Positions 6,445 through 9,130 of a stretch of 9,130 nucleotides of DNA are shown here, in pieces. The stretch comes from Anaerolineae bacterium. GTDB lineage: Bacteria > Chloroflexota > Anaerolineae > JAAYZQ01. The notes under the pieces were generated by a model. That model worked only from the letters and a program-made list of their open reading frames with translations, searched no databases and was not told where the DNA came from. The position numbers and the translations under genes are program-made. Where the stretch lies: contig JAFGIA010000438.1 of assembly GCA_016929795.1 (NCBI GenBank), positions 1 to 9,130 on the forward strand, written 5' to 3'. Positions within the stretch are counted from its first letter, which is position 1, and each line of letters begins with the position of its first letter.

Positions 6445-7071
6445 CCCCGTCTCGTCGTGGGGCACCAACAAGAAGCTGCACGTGGCATCGCCCTGGCGCA
6501 TGCTGGTCAACCGCCGGGGCTCGACATCCAGCAGGGTGCGGATCAGCTCTGTGTCGAGGATGCACACCTCGTCGTGTTGGCGCGATACCTGCCGGTAGGG
6601 GCAGTTGACGTTGGTGAGCATGTATCCCTCGTCCGTCTCTTCCCACCGGCTCAAAAAGCCCTGCTCCTCCAGGAACGCGGACACCTGCTCCAGCCGGTCT
6701 TGAAAGCTCTGTCCCTCTTCTCGGGGCGGTGCCTCGCTCGCGATCCTCTCGGCCATTCTACGAAAGATGGCGTCTGTCTCGTCGCCGCTTACCAGCTCTT
6801 TCACCTCGGCCAGGAGGTGCCTGGCGAGCTCGCCGTACCCGTGGGGGAAGAGATCGTCGGCTGCGTCGGTGAGGGTGTATACCAGGCGCGGCCGCCCGAC
6901 GCGCCTGGAACGCCGCACTTTGTTGGCGACTACCAGGTTCTGTGCCTGGAGCACGTTGAGGTGGTGCCGAATGGTCATCGGCGTCAGTTCGAGGCGCTCG
7001 GCGAGGTCTTCGACCGTCGCCTGCTTTTCCTCGTGCAGTATGTTCAGCATTTCTTGGCGAGTGCTTTGCAT
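6433..7071 (-). CDS. SufR-like winged-helix transcriptional regulator with probable Fe-S cluster ligands (COG2345 type)
   Basis: The 212-residue protein has an N-terminal winged helix-turn-helix. Helices cover about 4-14 and 19-27, the recognition helix is TPMTIRHHLNVLQAQ (30-44), and the wing is RRVGRPRLVYTLT (56-68), a pattern typical of the DeoR/ArsR-related COG2345 group. The C-terminal part has NCPYRQVSRQHDEVC and GDATC, giving Cys157, Cys170 and Cys198 in a C-X12-C-X27-C spacing. SufR repressors of cyanobacteria and actinobacteria use such a C-X12-C start to bind a [4Fe-4S] cluster and control suf Fe-S assembly genes. A role as an Fe-S or redox-responsive repressor is therefore inferred. 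No suf gene is visible here. The upstream neighbours on the same strand encode a radical SAM enzyme and LipM. AAGGAAGG a few bases before the ATG supports the start. It has its own strong promoter and may regulate itself. Confidence 0.85.
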   Translation of the reverse strand: MQSTRQEMLNILHEEKQATVEDLAERLELTPMTIRHHLNVLQAQNLVVANKVRRSRRVGRPRLVYTLTDAADDLFPHGYGELARHLLAEVKELVSGDETDAIFRRMAERIASEAPPREEGQSFQDRLEQVSAFLEEQGFLSRWEETDEGYMLTNVNCPYRQVSRQHDEVCILDTELIRTLLDVEPRRLTSMRQGDATCSFLLVPHDETGKTN

Positions 7072-7164
7072 GTTCTTCCTTCCTTTGCCAGGCAGCCGAG
7101 CTTACTCATCGGAGGCTCTGCGTCGACGAACGCATTCTTGCGCCGGCCAGATACGTACAACAAG

Positions 7165-7193
7165 ATTATACCATGGGAGGCCGTATTTGTCAA
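7165..7193 (-). promoter_or_regulatory. Perfect consensus sigma70-type promoter of the SufR-like regulator
   Basis: Read on the minus strand, TTGACA (7193-7188) and TATAAT (7170-7165) are both six-of-six matches with a 17-base spacer. The region just upstream (about 7194-7212) is an AT-rich UP-element-like stretch in otherwise GC-rich DNA. A direct repeat ATTTGT-CA-ATTTGT (plus strand 7185-7198) overlaps the -35 and could be an operator. Transcription would begin near 7158, giving a leader of about 86 bases. I did not find the cyanobacterial SufR palindrome CAAC-N6-GTTG. Confidence 0.85.
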
Positions 7194-7235
7194 TTTGTTA
7201 TTATATTTATGACTGAGGTGATACTGAGTGGTGCC

Positions 7236-8090
7236 CTACTCTACCCGTTCGGTCCAGCCCGGCGAGGCATAGCGCGTGCGGCGCAGCAGCGCGGCTGCCT
7301 CCTGCTCACGCACCGCCAGGCTCCCCTCCTGGAGCTCCAGGTTCAGTACCTGACCAAATCCCCGGGCCAGGCAAGTGACTGCCTCGGCAAAGAGGATAGG
7401 GCGGTTCAATGCCTCCTGCAGCGTCAGGGCGCGCGAGTGAAGGGAGGCGTACTCGGATACGCGCGCCTCTTGGTCAAGGGCCAGGTAGGCCACGATGCGG
7501 CCCAGGTCGCCACGGAGGGGCAGTGTGCCATGCTGCAGCACGCCACCACGCGCCCGCCACTGGGCGCTGCCTACCAGCTTGCGTCCGCCCAGCGTGATCT
7601 CGTATTGCGAGGGGGTCTCGAAACAGATGGCCGATGGGCTTGCCTGCCCGGGCCGGTGCCCGGTCGCCTGGACTGACACTGCGCCGAGGCGCTCCAAGCC
7701 AGCGAGCAGCCCCTCGCTCAGGCGGCGGTAGCCGTCCACCACCCCATCCCCTGCACGCGGATCGGAAGTGGGCAGGGCAACCGAGTAGGTGAGCTCGTCG
7801 GTGTGCAGGATGGCCCGCCCGCCTGACGGGCGGCGCACTACGTCTACCCCGTGGGCGCGGCAGGCTGCCAGGTCGACGCCGGTCAAGGGCTGGCTGCGGC
7901 CAAGGCTGAGGCAGGGGGGTGACCACTGGTAAAACCGGATCGTCGGTGGACTCTGGCCCGCCACTACTGCTTCGAGGATGGCTTCGTCGATGGCCATGTT
8001 GGTTGCACCATCTGCCTCTGTGTGCACCAGCAGGCGCCACGTGGCGCGTGGGTAATGACCTGTGTCCGGGCCAGTTCTGTCAGGAGCCAT
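7236..8090 (-). CDS. lipM: Octanoyltransferase LipM-type (lipoate-protein ligase A family, BPL/LplA/LipB fold)
   Basis: The 284-residue protein matches the usual LipM length of about 280. Landmarks are NMAIDEAIL (31-39), RFYQWSPPCLSLGRSQ (52-67), RRPSGGRAILHTDELTYS (86-103), AICFETPSQYEI (154-165) with Cys156, GGRKLVGSAQ (168-177) with Lys171, and LQHGTLPL (185-192). The Cys in the CFExPSxYE block is the catalytic nucleophile of Bacillus LipM-type octanoyltransferases, which move octanoate from acyl carrier protein to GcvH or E2 lipoyl domains through a thioester. The Lys is the conserved acyl-binding residue of the wider family. A lipoate-scavenging ligase role is possible, but the Cys favours transfer. 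The ATG lies three bases after the radical SAM stop codon, so the two are cotranscribed and probably translationally coupled. The product should act in the cytoplasm on octanoylated carriers that the neighbouring enzyme could thiolate. Confidence 0.82.
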   Translation of the reverse strand: MAPDRTGPDTGHYPRATWRLLVHTEADGATNMAIDEAILEAVVAGQSPPTIRFYQWSPPCLSLGRSQPLTGVDLAACRAHGVDVVRRPSGGRAILHTDELTYSVALPTSDPRAGDGVVDGYRRLSEGLLAGLERLGAVSVQATGHRPGQASPSAICFETPSQYEITLGGRKLVGSAQWRARGGVLQHGTLPLRGDLGRIVAYLALDQEARVSEYASLHSRALTLQEALNRPILFAEAVTCLARGFGQVLNLELQEGSLAVREQEAAALLRRTRYASPGWTERVE

Positions 8091-8093
8091 CTC

Positions 8094-9056
8094 TTAGCAC
8101 CTGGACTCTAACTCCATCTCTTGTACGGCCCGCTCGGCTTCTTGCCCGGTCAGGGGGCGCGGATAGTTGTACATGGTGCCGCCGGGCTGCTCGTTGTAGA
8201 AGGGCCGGTTGCAATCGGGGCAGCCGGAGGTGCGAAATGCCTCGCCGCCTGCCGGCAGCTCTGCTCCCAAGGAAATCAATCTACCCCCTGGGTCGAATGT
8301 CATCTCTTCCACACGCGCCAGGTCGTGGGTCACCAACCAGCGCGCCATCTGCATGCGCCGGTAGGTCGACAAGGGCGGCGGCTGGCGGCTTTCCAGGTGT
8401 GTACCGCGCACAGGGGTGAAGGCAAAGAGCCCCACCGTCACACCCCGGTCGTGGGCCCACTGCACGCGCTCTACCATCTCGGCCTCGGTCTCACCCAGGC
8501 CGACGATCAGGTGCAGCGCGGCGTGCCCTGGCATGTCGCGGGCCACGGCCTCGATCAGCGCCAGGCTCCGATGCCAGTTTCCGCTCTTGGTGTCGCGAAA
8601 GACGCGCTCGCACGCGGCATCGAGGCCAAAGCCAACGTGGTCGGCACCCCCTTTGACGAGGGTGCGCACCTCGTGCAGGTCACGCGGCAGGATCGCTACG
8701 TCGAACGGCACGTCGCACACCGCGCGCACCGCGCGCAGCACAACCAGCGCCTGCCGGAATGCGTCGTCGCCAAAGGTCACTTGCAGGCAGGCGCGCCGAA
8801 GCGCCCCGCATTCCACCGCTTCTGCCAGGGACACGGTCACCTGGTCGAGCCTGAATGAGGGCCAGGTGACGCGCGACAGCCGCTCCGCAGATGCCTGGCT
8901 GCTGCGCGCCTGGGTGCAAAAGGCGCAGTTCATGAGGCACCGCCCGCCAAGCAGCAGGTAGGCTGTGGTTGGCGCTGCGTCCATGGTCACGCTTGCCAGG
9001 CCAAGTACCCCGGCCGTGCCGATCGAGACCTGTACTGATTCGACTCTGTCACTCAT
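8094..9056 (-). CDS. Radical SAM protein, biotin-synthase-like, probable LipS1/LipS2-type lipoyl synthase component
   Basis: The 320-residue protein has a radical SAM cluster motif RCLMNCAFC (39-47), a CX3CX2C with Cys40, Cys44 and Cys47 that binds the [4Fe-4S] cluster used to cleave S-adenosylmethionine. It lacks the N-terminal CX4CX5C auxiliary motif of classical LipA. Instead it has Cys83 and Cys90 in the barrel and, near the C terminus, SGCPDCNRPFYNEQPGG with Cys279 and Cys282. This CX2C-NRPFYNE block, the size and a lipM-like partner fit the LipS1/LipS2 pair, which jointly insert two sulfurs into octanoyl groups in Thermococcus and various bacteria. Which half this is cannot be told by eye. 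The second half is not in the window; it may lie just beyond the right edge. A biotin-synthase-like enzyme with another substrate remains possible. The start at 9056 has only a weak GAGATG-like ribosome site. Confidence 0.78.
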   Translation of the reverse strand: MSDRVESVQVSIGTAGVLGLASVTMDAAPTTAYLLLGGRCLMNCAFCTQARSSQASAERLSRVTWPSFRLDQVTVSLAEAVECGALRRACLQVTFGDDAFRQALVVLRAVRAVCDVPFDVAILPRDLHEVRTLVKGGADHVGFGLDAACERVFRDTKSGNWHRSLALIEAVARDMPGHAALHLIVGLGETEAEMVERVQWAHDRGVTVGLFAFTPVRGTHLESRQPPPLSTYRRMQMARWLVTHDLARVEEMTFDPGGRLISLGAELPAGGEAFRTSGCPDCNRPFYNEQPGGTMYNYPRPLTGQEAERAVQEMELESRC

Positions 9057-9099
9057 GGTTCATCTCTACTGGCGTATCAGCTCGATAAAGGGGGGGAGT

Positions 9100-9130
9100 T
9101 GGGGTGTGTGCGGGCAGCGCACACACCCCA
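9100..9130. promoter_or_regulatory. Perfect 13-bp stem-loop upstream of the radical SAM-lipM unit
   Basis: TGGGGTGTGTGCG (9100-9112) is the exact reverse complement of 9118-9130, with a five-base loop GGCAG. It ends at the window edge, 44 bases upstream of the radical SAM start. It may be the terminator of an upstream gene or a leader attenuator. On the minus strand the stem is followed by a C-rich stretch rather than T residues, and on the plus strand the tail is outside the window, so its role is open. No convincing promoter was seen in 9057-9130. Confidence 0.6.

Noticed and set aside
7050..7118. Small minus-strand frame of about 21 codons (starting M-S-K-L-G-C) overlapping the regulator start
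   Set aside because: No Shine-Dalgarno precedes its ATG and nothing beyond chance supports it as a leader peptide.
6457..7212. Plus-strand open frame opposite the SufR-like regulator
   Set aside because: The minus strand encodes a recognisable winged helix with conserved cysteines, a perfect promoter and a ribosome site. The plus-strand product has no domain.
7212..7228. ACTGAG direct repeat after the lipM stop codon
   Set aside because: Two six-base copies 11 bases apart are expected by chance. There is no inverted symmetry to make a terminator.
1..9130. CRISPR arrays, tRNA or rRNA genes, insertion sequences, defence systems
   Set aside because: No regularly spaced DNA repeats, tRNA-like cloverleaf, transposase or nuclease motifs were found on either strand.

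Overview
The window is GC-rich bacterial DNA with six complete protein genes. Three point right (123-1025, 1094-1861, 2005-6396) and three point left (9056-8094, 8090-7236, 7071-6433). The two groups converge on a shared hairpin terminator at 6395-6430. The style fits Chloroflexota, for example an Anaerolineae-like or uncultured lineage: lipoproteins with very long Thr/Pro or Pro/Ala/Thr tethers, a giant secreted Asp-box/propeller protein, a GC-rich genome and sigma70-type promoters. That assignment is inferred from protein style only. No rRNA, tRNA, CRISPR array, transposase or phage gene was seen.

Left part (1-1861). A 17-G run opens the window and may mark a sequence-assembly edge. An alpha/beta hydrolase follows, with a complete Ser-Asp-His triad and its own extended -10 promoter. 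Next is a small surface lipoprotein: lipobox, Thr/Pro-rich stalk of about 90 residues, and a C-terminal beta-sandwich-like domain with four cysteines. Its promoter has a perfect TATAAT.

Middle (2005-6396). One gene encodes a lipoprotein of about 1463 residues made almost wholly of propeller-type repeats. The first half has roughly 13 YVTN/NHL-like blades. The second half has 16 regularly spaced Asp-box positions, 12 canonical and 4 degenerate, with a period near 47 residues. It is probably tethered to the outer face of the membrane; its ligand is unknown.

Right part (6433-9130, minus strand). A tight two-gene unit encodes a radical SAM enzyme of the biotin-synthase-like/LipS type (CX3CX2C plus a C-terminal CX2C-NRPFYNE signature) and, 3 bases later, a LipM-type octanoyltransferase with its catalytic Cys. 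Together they suggest lipoyl-cofactor assembly by the LipS1/LipS2 route rather than by LipA. Downstream, behind its own perfect TTGACA-17-TATAAT promoter in an AT-rich island, lies a SufR-like winged-helix regulator with three C-terminal cysteines spaced like Fe-S ligands. A model to test is that an Fe-S-sensing regulator is genetically linked to an Fe-S-dependent lipoylation module.
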